A DNA stretch of 64,000 nt, taken from Peteryoungia aggregata LMG 23059. Lineage in GTDB: Bacteria; Pseudomonadota; Alphaproteobacteria; Rhizobiales; Rhizobiaceae. Of the stretch, positions 36,020 to 44,763 are shown in pieces. The position numbers were made by a program, and so were the translations under genes. The notes under the pieces were generated by a model. That model was not told the DNA's origin, ran no database searches, and saw only the letters and a program-made list of their open reading frames with translations. How positions within the stretch are numbered: the stretch's first letter is position 1; every line of letters starts with the position of its first letter. The stretch lies in the NCBI RefSeq assembly GCF_030814435.1, contig NZ_JAUSUW010000004.1, positions 346,888-410,887 on the forward strand, given 5' to 3'.

Positions 36020-37618
36020 TTACTCGGCGATGTCGACGTTTTCGAAGGTGAAGTCGCCAAGCGGGCTCTGGACGAAGCCAGAGACTTCCTTGCGCATCGG
36101 GACGATCGAGAGAGAATGGTCGATCGTGGCCCAAGGCGCTTCGCGCTTGAAGACGACCTGTGCTTCTTCGTAGAGCTTGGTGCGCTCGGCCTGGTCAGAG
36201 GTGACCTTGGCCTTCTTCACCAGGGCGTTGAACTCCTCGTTGCACCACTGAGCGCGGTTGTTGCCGCCAACAGCTTCGCAGCCGAGCAGCGTGTCGAGGA
36301 AGTTGTCCGGGTCGCCATTGTCGCCGGTCCAGCCGAGCATGACGGCGCCGTCACGATCCTTGGCCTTCGAACGGTCGAGGTATTCGGCCCATTCGTAGGA
36401 AACGATCTCGACAGTGACGCCGATCTTGGCGAAGTCGTCCTGCATGATTTCAGCGGCGCGACGTGCGTTCAGCATGTACGGACGCGAAACCGGCATGGCC
36501 CAGATCTTCATCGACAGACCGGTGACGCCAGCTGCTTCGAGTTCCTTCTTGGCAGCATCCAGGTCGTATGCGTCGTCCTGGGTGGACTGGTTGTAGGACC
36601 ACATTGTCGGCGGGATCGGGTTCTTAGCCGGTGTCGCCATGCCCTGGAATACGGCGTCGACGATGGCTTCCTTGTTGATCGCCTTGTTCAGAGCCTTGCG
36701 GACTTCCGGCTTGTCGAACGGAGCCTGGGTCGTGTTGTAGGCGAGGTAAGCCACGTTCAGGCCTTCCTGCTCCATGACCGTCAGAGCCGGGTCGGACTTC
36801 ATGGTCTCGACGTCGGCAGCGTTCGGGAACGGCATCAGGTGGCATTCGCCAGCCTTGAGCTTCTGGTAACGAACGGCGGCGTCCGTGGTGATCGCGAAGA
36901 CCAGATCGTCGATCTTCGGTGCGCCACCCCAGTAGTCGGCGTTCTTCTTGTAGCGGATGACGGCGTCCTGCTGGTAGCCAACGAAGGAGAACGGACCCGT
37001 GCCGACCGGCATCTGGTTCAGCTGTTCCTTCTTGCCTTCAGCTTCGAGCTTGTCGGCGTATTCCTTCGACACGATCGATGCGAACGGCATTGCGAGGTTC
37101 GCGAGGAACGGCGCTTCCGGCTTGTTGAGCGTGATCTTGACCGTCATGTCGTCGACCTTTTCGATCGACTTGATCAGCTCGGGGAAGCCCATCCCTGCGG
37201 CATATTCCCAGGAGGTGCCAGCAACATACTGGTTCCACGGATGATCAGCCTTCAGCTGGCGCTCCAGCGAGAACACGACGTCGTCAGCGTTGAATTCGCG
37301 CGACGGGGTGAAGAACTCGGTGGTGTGGAACTTGACGCCCGAACGCAGCTTGAAGGTGTATTCGGTGCCTTCAGCGTTGACTTCATAGCTCTCAGCCAGG
37401 CCGGCTTCAGCTTCGGTCGTGCCGGGCTTGAATTCCATAAGGCGGCTGTAGATCGGATGCGCAGAGGCATCGAAGGTGGTGCCGGCGGTGTACATGCCGG
37501 GGTCGAAGCCCTCAGGCGAACCTTCCGAGCAGTAAACGAAGGTCTTGGCGCTGGCAGCGCCCGACAGGAAGGTGGCCGCGGCAAGTGCTGCGGCGGCAAG
37601 TGCGAACTTGGTTTTCAT
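36020..37618 (-). CDS. dppA: Dipeptide ABC transporter substrate-binding protein DppA
   Basis: A 532-aa periplasmic receptor (SBP_bac_5). A signal peptide (MKTKFALAAAALAAATFLSG, cleaved near ASA) precedes KTFVYCSEGSPEGFDPGMYT, the DppA start of the mature protein. GWTGDNGDPDNFLDTLLGC near residue 420 is the peptide-contact region of DppA. I begin at 37618; the in-frame upstream extension lacks a signal sequence and ribosome site. First gene of the dppABCDF operon. Dipeptides, or heme/delta-aminolevulinate as in some Dpp systems, are possible cargo. Confidence 0.93.
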   Translation of the reverse strand: MKTKFALAAAALAAATFLSGAASAKTFVYCSEGSPEGFDPGMYTAGTTFDASAHPIYSRLMEFKPGTTEAEAGLAESYEVNAEGTEYTFKLRSGVKFHTTEFFTPSREFNADDVVFSLERQLKADHPWNQYVAGTSWEYAAGMGFPELIKSIEKVDDMTVKITLNKPEAPFLANLAMPFASIVSKEYADKLEAEGKKEQLNQMPVGTGPFSFVGYQQDAVIRYKKNADYWGGAPKIDDLVFAITTDAAVRYQKLKAGECHLMPFPNAADVETMKSDPALTVMEQEGLNVAYLAYNTTQAPFDKPEVRKALNKAINKEAIVDAVFQGMATPAKNPIPPTMWSYNQSTQDDAYDLDAAKKELEAAGVTGLSMKIWAMPVSRPYMLNARRAAEIMQDDFAKIGVTVEIVSYEWAEYLDRSKAKDRDGAVMLGWTGDNGDPDNFLDTLLGCEAVGGNNRAQWCNEEFNALVKKAKVTSDQAERTKLYEEAQVVFKREAPWATIDHSLSIVPMRKEVSGFVQSPLGDFTFENVDIAE

Positions 37619-38171
37619 GAGCAGTCTCCCAAAGGCGAAGGACGACCGTCCTCGCCGGTTCTTTTGGTCCCGCGGCGCGTGGATCGCGCCCGTGTTTTGA
37701 GAAGGTCGGCTTTCAACCGATCTTCCGGCAATCTGAAGAGGCTTCCGGCCGGCGTCGTATTTTGACAAGCGGTAAAAAGCATCCGTGCGATCACTGTTGC
37801 AGTGTCATATCGCCTTCGGAAACGTTGTAAAGAGAGATTCGGCTCAATTCGGTCACAGAATTGGTCTGGTTTTCGCCATATTTGCATAAAGTCAGCGCGA
37901 AAATTCTGCCACTAGAACGTCTCTCTGGCCAATCTATTGAAAATTAGAGATTTTGCATAAATCAGCAGAATCAGCACCTCGACTGATGCTGCGTCGCAAA
38001 CAGAAAACAGTTTTGCGGCGTGCGGACGCTGTCTAGCAAGGTCGGAAAATTTTATCAATCAGTCAAAAAATAGAAACAGCAAACACGGATCAAGAGACAT
38101 CAGGCGGAGAACAAGGGCAGAAAAGGAAGAGAGGAGAAGAGGCTTGGGGATCCCCTCCTCCTCCCACTCGG
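37619..38171. other. Long leader/promoter region of the dpp operon
   Basis: About 550 bases with no gene. It is AT-rich compared with its surroundings. Two direct copies of TTTGCATAAA lie at 37881-37890 and 37952-37961, each followed by a TCAGC-like block; they may be regulator sites upstream of dppA. No terminator at the RND end is evident. Confidence 0.4.
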
Positions 38172-41100
38172 TCACGCTTTGTGGGGAGAGCGACCGAAGA
38201 ACAAGGCATAGGCGGCCGGCAAGACGAGGATCGTCAGGACGGTCGCGACAAGAATTCCACCCATCATCGCATAGGCAAGCGGCCCCCAGAAAATACCGCG
38301 CGAAATCGGGATCAGTGCGAGCACCGCAGTCAGTGCCGTCAGCATGATCGGTCGAAAACGCCGGACCGCAGAGCCGATGATCGCTTCGCGCCTTTCCATG
38401 CCGGCCTCGATATCCTGATCGATCTGGTCGATCAGAATGATCGAATTGCGGATGATGATGCCGAGAAGCGCGATGACACCGAGGATGGCGACGAATCCGA
38501 AGGGCGCACCGGAGATCAGGAGTGCCGCAGCAGCACCGATAATGCCCAGCGGGCCTGTGGCGAGCACCAGCATCGCCTTGCCGAAATGTTTCAGCTGGAT
38601 CATCAGCAGGACAACAATGACGAGCAGCATGATCGGTGCCTTGGCGGCAATCGAATTCTGACTTTCGGCACTGTCTTCCGCACCACCCTGGATCTCGATC
38701 GAGTACCCTGCCGGCAGGCTGTCCCTGAGCGGCCTCATCTCCTCGAACATCTTCAGCGTGACGTCGTTCGATTGAACGTCATCAGGCACGGTTGCGCGAA
38801 CGGAGATCGTGGGCAGGCGATTCCGGCGCCATTCGATCCCCTGCTCCAGCGTCGGAACAACCTTGGCGATCTGCGACAGCGGGATGAACGCGCCGAGATC
38901 CGTCGGCACATAGATCGAGTTGACCGCCGTGAGAAGCCTGCGGCTTTCCTCAGGTTCCCGGGCAACGATCGAAATCGTTTCTTCTCCGGCCCGGACATCG
39001 GCGAGCGGAGCCCCGCTCATCGTCGCCTGCAACATCTGGCGCAGGCGCTGCGAGGAGACGCCGAGCGCACGCGCGCGATCCTGATCCACCACGAGTGTCA
39101 TCGCCGGAACCGGCTCGAGCCAGTCGTCGTGCACGGCCTGGAGAAGCGTGTTCTGGTTGAAACGCGCCTTCACCTGATCCGCGATGCGGCGCACCTCATC
39201 TCGCTCCGGTCCACTCACGCGCATCTGGACTGCCCAACCGGTAGGAGGCCCCAGGAACAGGCGATCGACCTTGCCGCGCACGGAGGGGAAGTCCTCGGCG
39301 AGCGTCAGACGAAGCTTGGTGATCAGGCGCTCGCGGGCATCTTCATCCTTCGCCATCACAAGAAGCTGCGCGTAGTTGGGATTGCGGAGCTGCTGGTCGA
39401 GCGGCAGGAAGAAGCGGGGTGCGCCCTCCCCGACATAAGTCGCAACAAACCGCTGATCTTCGTCTGTCAGGAGTGTCGCCTCCAGACGTTTTGCTTCGGC
39501 CTCGACCTCCTTGATCGAGGTGCCTTCAGGCAACCACATGTCGACAAGAATCTCGGGCCGAGACGATTGCGGAAAGAAGTTCTTCGGAATGAACTGGAAG
39601 GACCAGAGGCTGATCACGAAAACAACGAGGGTCGACGAGATGACGATGATCCGGTGCTTGACTGCCCAGGAAACGATCGACCGCAAACGCCGGTAGAAGG
39701 CTGTGTCGAAGACGTCCTGATGGCTGCCCCCGTGATGACGCTGCTTCAGAAGCATGTAGCCGAGCCACGGCGTAAAATAAACCGCAACGAACCACGAAAT
39801 GATCAGCGATATGCCGACGACATAGAAGAGTGATCGAACATACTCACCGGCAGTGGATTCGGCAAAGCCGACGGGGATGAAGCCGGCGGTCGTGATCAGC
39901 GTGCCGGTCAGCATCGGGAAGGCGGTCGAGGAATACGCGAAGCTCGCGGCATCCAGCTTGTCGAGCCCCTCCTCCAGCTTTCGTTCCATCATCTCGACGA
40001 CGATCATCGCGTCATCCACCAACAGGCCCAGCGCGATGATCAAGGCACCCAGCGAGATCCGCTGCAGGTCGAGCCCGAACTCGTACATCACGGCGAATGT
40101 GGCAGCGAGAACCAATGGAATGGCGATCGCAATAACAAGACCCGAGCGCCAACCGATGGACACGAAAGAGACAACGAGCACGATCAGCAGGGCCTCGCCA
40201 AGCGCCTTCATGAACTCGCCGATCGCCTCGCGAACCACTTCCGGCTGGTTGGAGATCTGCGACACTTCGAGACCAATCGGCAGTGTCGCTTCAAAGCGAT
40301 TGAGCGTTTCCTGCACGGAGCGGCCGACATCGGTAACCTTGAAGCCCTGCGCCATGACCACCCCGACCTGCACGGAATCCTTTCCGTTGAAGCGGAACTT
40401 GCGCTGATAGGGATCTTCTAGCCCCTCTGTGATGGTCGCGATATCGCCGAGGCGGGTCACCTGGCTGCCGGAATTGAGCCTGAGCTCGCGGATGTCGTCG
40501 GCAGCAGAAAAGCCGCCGTCGACGGAAATGCGCACCGAACGGGACCCAGTGTCAATCACCCCCGTAGCATCGATGGCGTTCTGCCCGGACAGTGCATTTT
40601 GCAGGTCCGCAAATGTCAGGCCACGCTCGGCGAGTGCCTTGGAGGATACCTCGATGAAGATCTTCTGCGGCTGATCACCCAGGATGACCGCCTTTTCGAC
40701 CCCTTCCGTAGAGAGAAGCACGTCGCGCGCCTGGATCGCGTATTGCTTCAGTTCAGGATAGCTGTAGCCGTCCCCTGTCAGCGCATGAAGCGTTATGTAG
40801 GTATCGCCGAACTCGTCGTTGAAATAGGGCCCAAGCAGGCCTTCAGGCAGTTCATTCTCGATATCGCCAACCTTCTTGCGCACCTGGTAGAAGGCATCCG
40901 CAACATCAGCCGCATCGGTATTGCCCTTGACCTGAAGGGTGATGATGGCGGAGCCCGGCCGCGTATAGGACTTGACCCAGTCGAGATGGGGCGTCTCCTG
41001 CAGCTTGCGCTCGATCTTGTTGACGACCTGGTCCTGCATGTCGGCCAGCGATGCACCGGGCCAGAAGGCCTGGACAACCATGACACGGAAGGTGAAATCG

Positions 41101-41243
41101 GGATCCTCTTTCTGCCCCATCCGCATGAGGCCGAAGAGACCGGTGAGGATGATAAGGCCGAACAGGAAGCGAGCGATGCTAGGATGGCCGATCGCCCAAC
41201 GGGACAGGTTGAAAGAGCCCGGGTCGGCAGGAGAATTGGTCAT
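38172..41243 (-). CDS. RND efflux transporter, HAE1-like inner-membrane pump
   Basis: A 1023-aa pump, normal length for RND permeases. N-terminal helix AIGHPSIARFLFGLIILTGL, and two periplasmic loops of the porter domain. The proton-relay aspartates lie in LVDDAMIVVEMMERKLEEG in the first half. The second half has GAPFGFVAILGVIALLGIII and IILIDQIDQDIEAG. I take ATG 41243; an upstream in-frame stretch has proline-rich content and no support. It exports drugs, lipophiles or other small molecules together with the MFP gene upstream; the outer-membrane channel is not encoded here. Confidence 0.92.
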   Translation of the reverse strand: MTNSPADPGSFNLSRWAIGHPSIARFLFGLIILTGLFGLMRMGQKEDPDFTFRVMVVQAFWPGASLADMQDQVVNKIERKLQETPHLDWVKSYTRPGSAIITLQVKGNTDAADVADAFYQVRKKVGDIENELPEGLLGPYFNDEFGDTYITLHALTGDGYSYPELKQYAIQARDVLLSTEGVEKAVILGDQPQKIFIEVSSKALAERGLTFADLQNALSGQNAIDATGVIDTGSRSVRISVDGGFSAADDIRELRLNSGSQVTRLGDIATITEGLEDPYQRKFRFNGKDSVQVGVVMAQGFKVTDVGRSVQETLNRFEATLPIGLEVSQISNQPEVVREAIGEFMKALGEALLIVLVVSFVSIGWRSGLVIAIAIPLVLAATFAVMYEFGLDLQRISLGALIIALGLLVDDAMIVVEMMERKLEEGLDKLDAASFAYSSTAFPMLTGTLITTAGFIPVGFAESTAGEYVRSLFYVVGISLIISWFVAVYFTPWLGYMLLKQRHHGGSHQDVFDTAFYRRLRSIVSWAVKHRIIVISSTLVVFVISLWSFQFIPKNFFPQSSRPEILVDMWLPEGTSIKEVEAEAKRLEATLLTDEDQRFVATYVGEGAPRFFLPLDQQLRNPNYAQLLVMAKDEDARERLITKLRLTLAEDFPSVRGKVDRLFLGPPTGWAVQMRVSGPERDEVRRIADQVKARFNQNTLLQAVHDDWLEPVPAMTLVVDQDRARALGVSSQRLRQMLQATMSGAPLADVRAGEETISIVAREPEESRRLLTAVNSIYVPTDLGAFIPLSQIAKVVPTLEQGIEWRRNRLPTISVRATVPDDVQSNDVTLKMFEEMRPLRDSLPAGYSIEIQGGAEDSAESQNSIAAKAPIMLLVIVVLLMIQLKHFGKAMLVLATGPLGIIGAAAALLISGAPFGFVAILGVIALLGIIIRNSIILIDQIDQDIEAGMERREAIIGSAVRRFRPIMLTALTAVLALIPISRGIFWGPLAYAMMGGILVATVLTILVLPAAYALFFGRSPHKA

Positions 41244-41277
41244 GATGTTCTGATCTCGACGATGAGGGGCCTGGGGC

Positions 41278-42429
41278 TCAACGGGTGGCGGCGGCAGGCG
41301 CAACAGACGAGGGATCGGCGACAGCTGCGCGCGACAATGCCGCGTCGTCAAGTTTCACCTTCAAGTCTTCCGCCATGAACTGGGTCCCGGCCACGACCAC
41401 AAGATCGCCCGCATTCAGTCCAGCCGAAACCTCGATCCCGCTATCCGAGAAGGTGTCGATGGTCACGGGGCGCGCATGAACGGTGGCGTTGATCCTATCG
41501 ACGGTCCAGACGATGGTCTGCTTTGCCGCATCTCGGGTCAGGGCAGAAAGCGGCAGTTCGAACAGGCTCTTGTCGGAAGGCGCCATTGCCGTGACTCGCG
41601 CCGTCATGCCGAGCAGGACCGCAGCATCATCTGGCAGCGCGATCCGGACGGCAAAGGTTCGTGACGTGGCATCGGCACTCCCTGCGACCTCACGCACGGT
41701 ACCCTTCAGGGTCAGACCGTCCTTTGACCAGAAACCGACATCGACATCCTTGCCCGGTGAGAAGGCAAAGATCTCGTTTTCCGGAACTGCAATCAGGACC
41801 TCCTTCTCGCCATCAGCAGCAACGGTAACGACCGGACTTCCGGCGGCAACGACCTGGCCGGCATCAGCACTGATCGTGGTCACGATACCGGGCTTGTCGG
41901 CCTTCAATTCACCATAGGCCACCTGGTTTCGGGCCTGTTCCAGCGAGGAGCGCTGGCTGTCGCGGGTGGCGAGGGCTTGGTTGAAGCTAAGCTGGGCCTG
42001 TTCAAGCTGGGCCTTGGTCGTGACCTGTTGCCGGTAGAGGGCATCCGCACGCTTCAAGGCGAAATCCGCCGTCTCGAGTTGACGCTCGGCGGCAGCCAGG
42101 CTCGCTTCTGCACTTCGAACCTGAAGTTGATAGTCTGTGACGTCGATACGGGCAAGCAAATCACCCGGGGCAACACGATCACCGATATCGACATGGCGCT
42201 CGATGATCTTACCCGCGACACGGAAGCCGGCAGCAGCTTCGCTGCGGGCCTTGACGGTGCCGGAATAGCGCAGTTCGCGCGCGGTCGACGGTGCCTCGAC
42301 CTCAATCACCTTCACGGGGCGAAGATCGGGTTCCTCAACGACCTCGGCCCCTCCTTCGGTGCAGGCTGAAAGGCCAAGGACGAACAGCAGCGGCAGTGCG
42401 ATCTTCGAAAGACGGACAGTGGCGGACAT
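41278..42429 (-). CDS. RND efflux periplasmic adaptor (MFP) lipoprotein
   Basis: A 383-aa HlyD/AcrA-family adaptor. The start has a lipobox (LFVLGLSAC, cleavage before Cys 23 or so), so it is anchored in the inner membrane. It then has a barrel-sandwich half (GTVKARSEAAAGFRVAGKI), an alpha-helical hairpin (ASLAAAERQLETADFALKRA), and a beta-barrel segment. It bridges the RND pump, 34 bases downstream in transcription, to an outer-membrane channel. It lies 26 bases after the TetR gene stop, in one operon. Confidence 0.92.
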   Translation of the reverse strand: MSATVRLSKIALPLLFVLGLSACTEGGAEVVEEPDLRPVKVIEVEAPSTARELRYSGTVKARSEAAAGFRVAGKIIERHVDIGDRVAPGDLLARIDVTDYQLQVRSAEASLAAAERQLETADFALKRADALYRQQVTTKAQLEQAQLSFNQALATRDSQRSSLEQARNQVAYGELKADKPGIVTTISADAGQVVAAGSPVVTVAADGEKEVLIAVPENEIFAFSPGKDVDVGFWSKDGLTLKGTVREVAGSADATSRTFAVRIALPDDAAVLLGMTARVTAMAPSDKSLFELPLSALTRDAAKQTIVWTVDRINATVHARPVTIDTFSDSGIEVSAGLNAGDLVVVAGTQFMAEDLKVKLDDAALSRAAVADPSSVAPAAATR

Positions 42430-42455
42430 AATAGCTTCCTCCCCGGCGGGGCGTG

Positions 42456-43058
42456 TCAGGCTTTGAGGGCTCGGATGGCGAATTCAGTCAGATCTTCGGG
42501 CTGCGCCCGGTTGTCCTTGCCGATGCATTGCGCGACCATCTGCGGGTGATGCAGCGGTGAAGTCGCAGCACCGAAACAGCGGGCGGCATGCGCTGGGTCA
42601 CCTTTTGTGAACTCACCGGCCTCCATGCCCTCGGCAATGATTCGGGCAAGGATCGCTTGGATTTCGTCGATATGCCGGTCGATGACGCCCCAACTCTGCT
42701 CGATCGCAGCCACGGCCATCTCGTGAACCCTACGTTCGTCCATCATGGTTGTCACGGTGAACTGAAACTGGGCCATTGTGTATTGCCGTAGTCGCTCCTC
42801 GGCACTCAGAGGCAAGGCGGCACAGTCCTCGGCGAGTTTCTGACTTTGTCCGAGAAGGCGCGCACAAACCCCTTCCAACAGCTCCGCCTTCGAGGCGAAG
42901 AAGCGATAGATGTTTGCCGGCGACATGCCGAGTGCCTTCGCGACATCGGCAACCGTTGTCTTGCTGTAGCCGTAATGGCGAAACTGCGCCTCCGCAGCCT
43001 CAAGAATGCGCGTGGCGGTGTCCGCAGTGTCGACTGATGATAGAGCGTTCTGGATCAT
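42456..43058 (-). CDS. TetR/AcrR family transcriptional regulator
   Basis: A 200-aa repressor. HTH region RILEAAEAQFRHYGYSKTTV with VADVAKALGMSPANIYRFF is AcrR-like, followed by a helical ligand domain. It is first in the TetR-MFP-RND operon, so it probably represses the pump and itself. The start ATG 43058 lies five bases from an eleven-base inverted repeat that is the likely operator. The ligand is unknown. Confidence 0.9.
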   Translation of the reverse strand: MIQNALSSVDTADTATRILEAAEAQFRHYGYSKTTVADVAKALGMSPANIYRFFASKAELLEGVCARLLGQSQKLAEDCAALPLSAEERLRQYTMAQFQFTVTTMMDERRVHEMAVAAIEQSWGVIDRHIDEIQAILARIIAEGMEAGEFTKGDPAHAARCFGAATSPLHHPQMVAQCIGKDNRAQPEDLTEFAIRALKA

Positions 43059-43062
43059 GATT

Positions 43063-43100
43063 GTTACGACTGACGAAAAATGAATTTCATCAGTCGTAAC
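43063..43100. promoter_or_regulatory. TetR operator candidate upstream of the efflux operon
   Basis: Perfect eleven-base arms GTTACGACTGA (43063-43073) and TCAGTCGTAAC (43090-43100) are separated by 16 bases, immediately in front of the TetR start. Arm length and place fit an autorepressor site. Confidence 0.65.
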
Positions 43101-43120
43101 TATTCAGGCATCAGGAGTCA

Positions 43121-43285
43121 AGCGCGCAGCCGGAACCCGTAGGAGTGGCAGGTGCGCTCACCACGTGGAACTTTCCTCTTCTCATGGCTTCGTGGAAGTC
43201 TGCTCCCGCACTGGCGGCCGGCTCGACAATGGTGCTGAAACCTGCGGAGCTGACGCCGCTGACCGCGCTGGGACTTGCCCAGCAA
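43121..43285 (+). pseudogene. Aldehyde dehydrogenase remnant
   Basis: One frame reads [19 protein letters not shown] and then [15 protein letters not shown], the middle of a typical NAD-dependent aldehyde dehydrogenase (usual motif PWNFPL...LKPAE). The fragment has no start, no catalytic glutamate or cysteine and is about one tenth of a normal gene. Likely left from a deletion near the efflux operon. Confidence 0.75.
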
Positions 43286-43417
43286 ATAGCCTCCAGCAGT
43301 TGCATGTGTCATTCCTCAGCGGACAAGGCTCCTCTATAAAGGATGGGGGGAGCAGCCTGCGGCTAGGATAGGCCTTGGCATCTTTAACCCTCATGATGAG
43401 ACCAGGACGATGGCACG

Positions 43418-44674
43418 ATGAAGCATCGCGAACTGCTGGAGAAACTGTTTAGCGCTGCGGTGGACGCGGCGGATCCCCTCGTCGGGATTCGAGCCCATCT
43501 GCCAAAGCAGCCGGCAGGCGGACGCACCGTCGTGGTCGGTGCCGGCAAGGGCGCAGCCCAAATGGCGGCAGCGCTCGAAACGGTCTGGCAGGGGCCACTC
43601 GAGGGGCTCGTCGTCACCCGCTACGGGTATGCATGTCAAACCCGCTCCATCGAAGTGGTCGAGGCTTCACATCCGGTTCCCGATGCAGCTGGACTTGCGG
43701 CTTCTCAACGCCTGCTTGAGCTCGTTTCAGTTCTCAGTCCGGACGACCTCGTCATTGCCTTGATTTCCGGCGGGGGCTCGGCGCTCCTGCCCGCCCCTCC
43801 TGCGGGCTTTGCCCTCGATGATGAAATCGCCTTGAACCAGATACTCCTTGCGTCCGGCGCGCCGATCTCCGCCATGAACGTGCTGCGCAAGCATTTCTCT
43901 ACCATCAAGGGAGGCCGCCTCGCGCTTGCGACGCGAGCAAGGGTGGCAAGCTTGATCGTATCGGATATTCCCGGCGACAATCCAGCCTTTGTCGCATCGG
44001 GCCCAACCGTTCCGGATCCCACGACACGCTATGACGCACTGGCGATCGTGGACAACTATCGGCTTCCACTCACGCCAAAGATGCTCGCGCATTTGGCATC
44101 ACCAGCCGCCGACGCACCAGTCCCGGAGGATCCCGCCTTCGCCCGCAATACACATCGGGTCATCGCGTCCGCCAGCGTCTCCCTTGAAGCTGCCGCGAAA
44201 GTGGCGCGCGATCACGGTTTTGAAGCCCATATCCTGTCGGATTCGGTCGAAGGAGAAAGCCGGGACGTCGGTTTCGTCCATGCAGCTATAGCACGCGAAA
44301 TCGTCAGTCGTGGACGCCCGTTCCAAACACCAGCTGTTCTGTTGTCCGGCGGAGAAACCACTGTGACACTGCGCGGCAAGGGCGGACGCGGCGGACGCAA
44401 CAGCGAGTTCGCATTGGCTTTTGCAACGGCGAGTGCCGGCTTGCCGGTCACGGCTCTTGCTGCCGATACGGACGGCATCGATGGTGTTGGAGACCATGCC
44501 GGTGCCTTCGTCGACGGCGAGACGATCCGGCGTCTCACGGCAAAAGGCTTCGACGGGCGCAGACTCCTCATGGAAAACGACAGCTATAGCGGCTTCGAAG
44601 CGATCGGCGACCTGTTCATAACCGGGCCAACCGGCACGAACGTGAACGATTTCAGGGCCATAGTCATCGAGTAA
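43418..44674 (+). CDS. Glycerate 2-kinase (MOFRL family, GckA/TtuD)
   Basis: A 418-aa protein. The N-terminal DUF4147 domain shows GAGKGAAQMAAALE, LISGGGSALLPAPP and STIKGGRLA; the C-terminal MOFRL domain shows LLSGGETTVTLRGKGGRGG and LAADTDGIDG. It phosphorylates D-glycerate at O-2 in glyoxylate, serine-cycle or tartrate/hydroxypyruvate metabolism (older annotations call it hydroxypyruvate reductase). ATG 43418 starts MKHRELLEKLF. It stands alone; the aldehyde dehydrogenase remnant upstream may be from a former partner. Confidence 0.88.
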   Translation: MKHRELLEKLFSAAVDAADPLVGIRAHLPKQPAGGRTVVVGAGKGAAQMAAALETVWQGPLEGLVVTRYGYACQTRSIEVVEASHPVPDAAGLAASQRLLELVSVLSPDDLVIALISGGGSALLPAPPAGFALDDEIALNQILLASGAPISAMNVLRKHFSTIKGGRLALATRARVASLIVSDIPGDNPAFVASGPTVPDPTTRYDALAIVDNYRLPLTPKMLAHLASPAADAPVPEDPAFARNTHRVIASASVSLEAAAKVARDHGFEAHILSDSVEGESRDVGFVHAAIAREIVSRGRPFQTPAVLLSGGETTVTLRGKGGRGGRNSEFALAFATASAGLPVTALAADTDGIDGVGDHAGAFVDGETIRRLTAKGFDGRRLLMENDSYSGFEAIGDLFITGPTGTNVNDFRAIVIE

Positions 44675-44763
44675 CGCTCAGAAGGACGGATCGACAGCGC
44701 CGGGAACGATTTGCGGACCGAAGCGGCGCCATCAGTGAGGCCGCGAGCGAAAGATAGGTCTCG

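Noticed and set aside
35870..37765. 631-codon plus-strand open frame opposite dppA
   Set aside because: Low-complexity-like antisense frame; dppA on the minus strand has a signal peptide and family motifs.
38181..39833. 550-codon plus-strand frame opposite the RND pump
   Set aside because: Antisense to an unmistakable RND gene.
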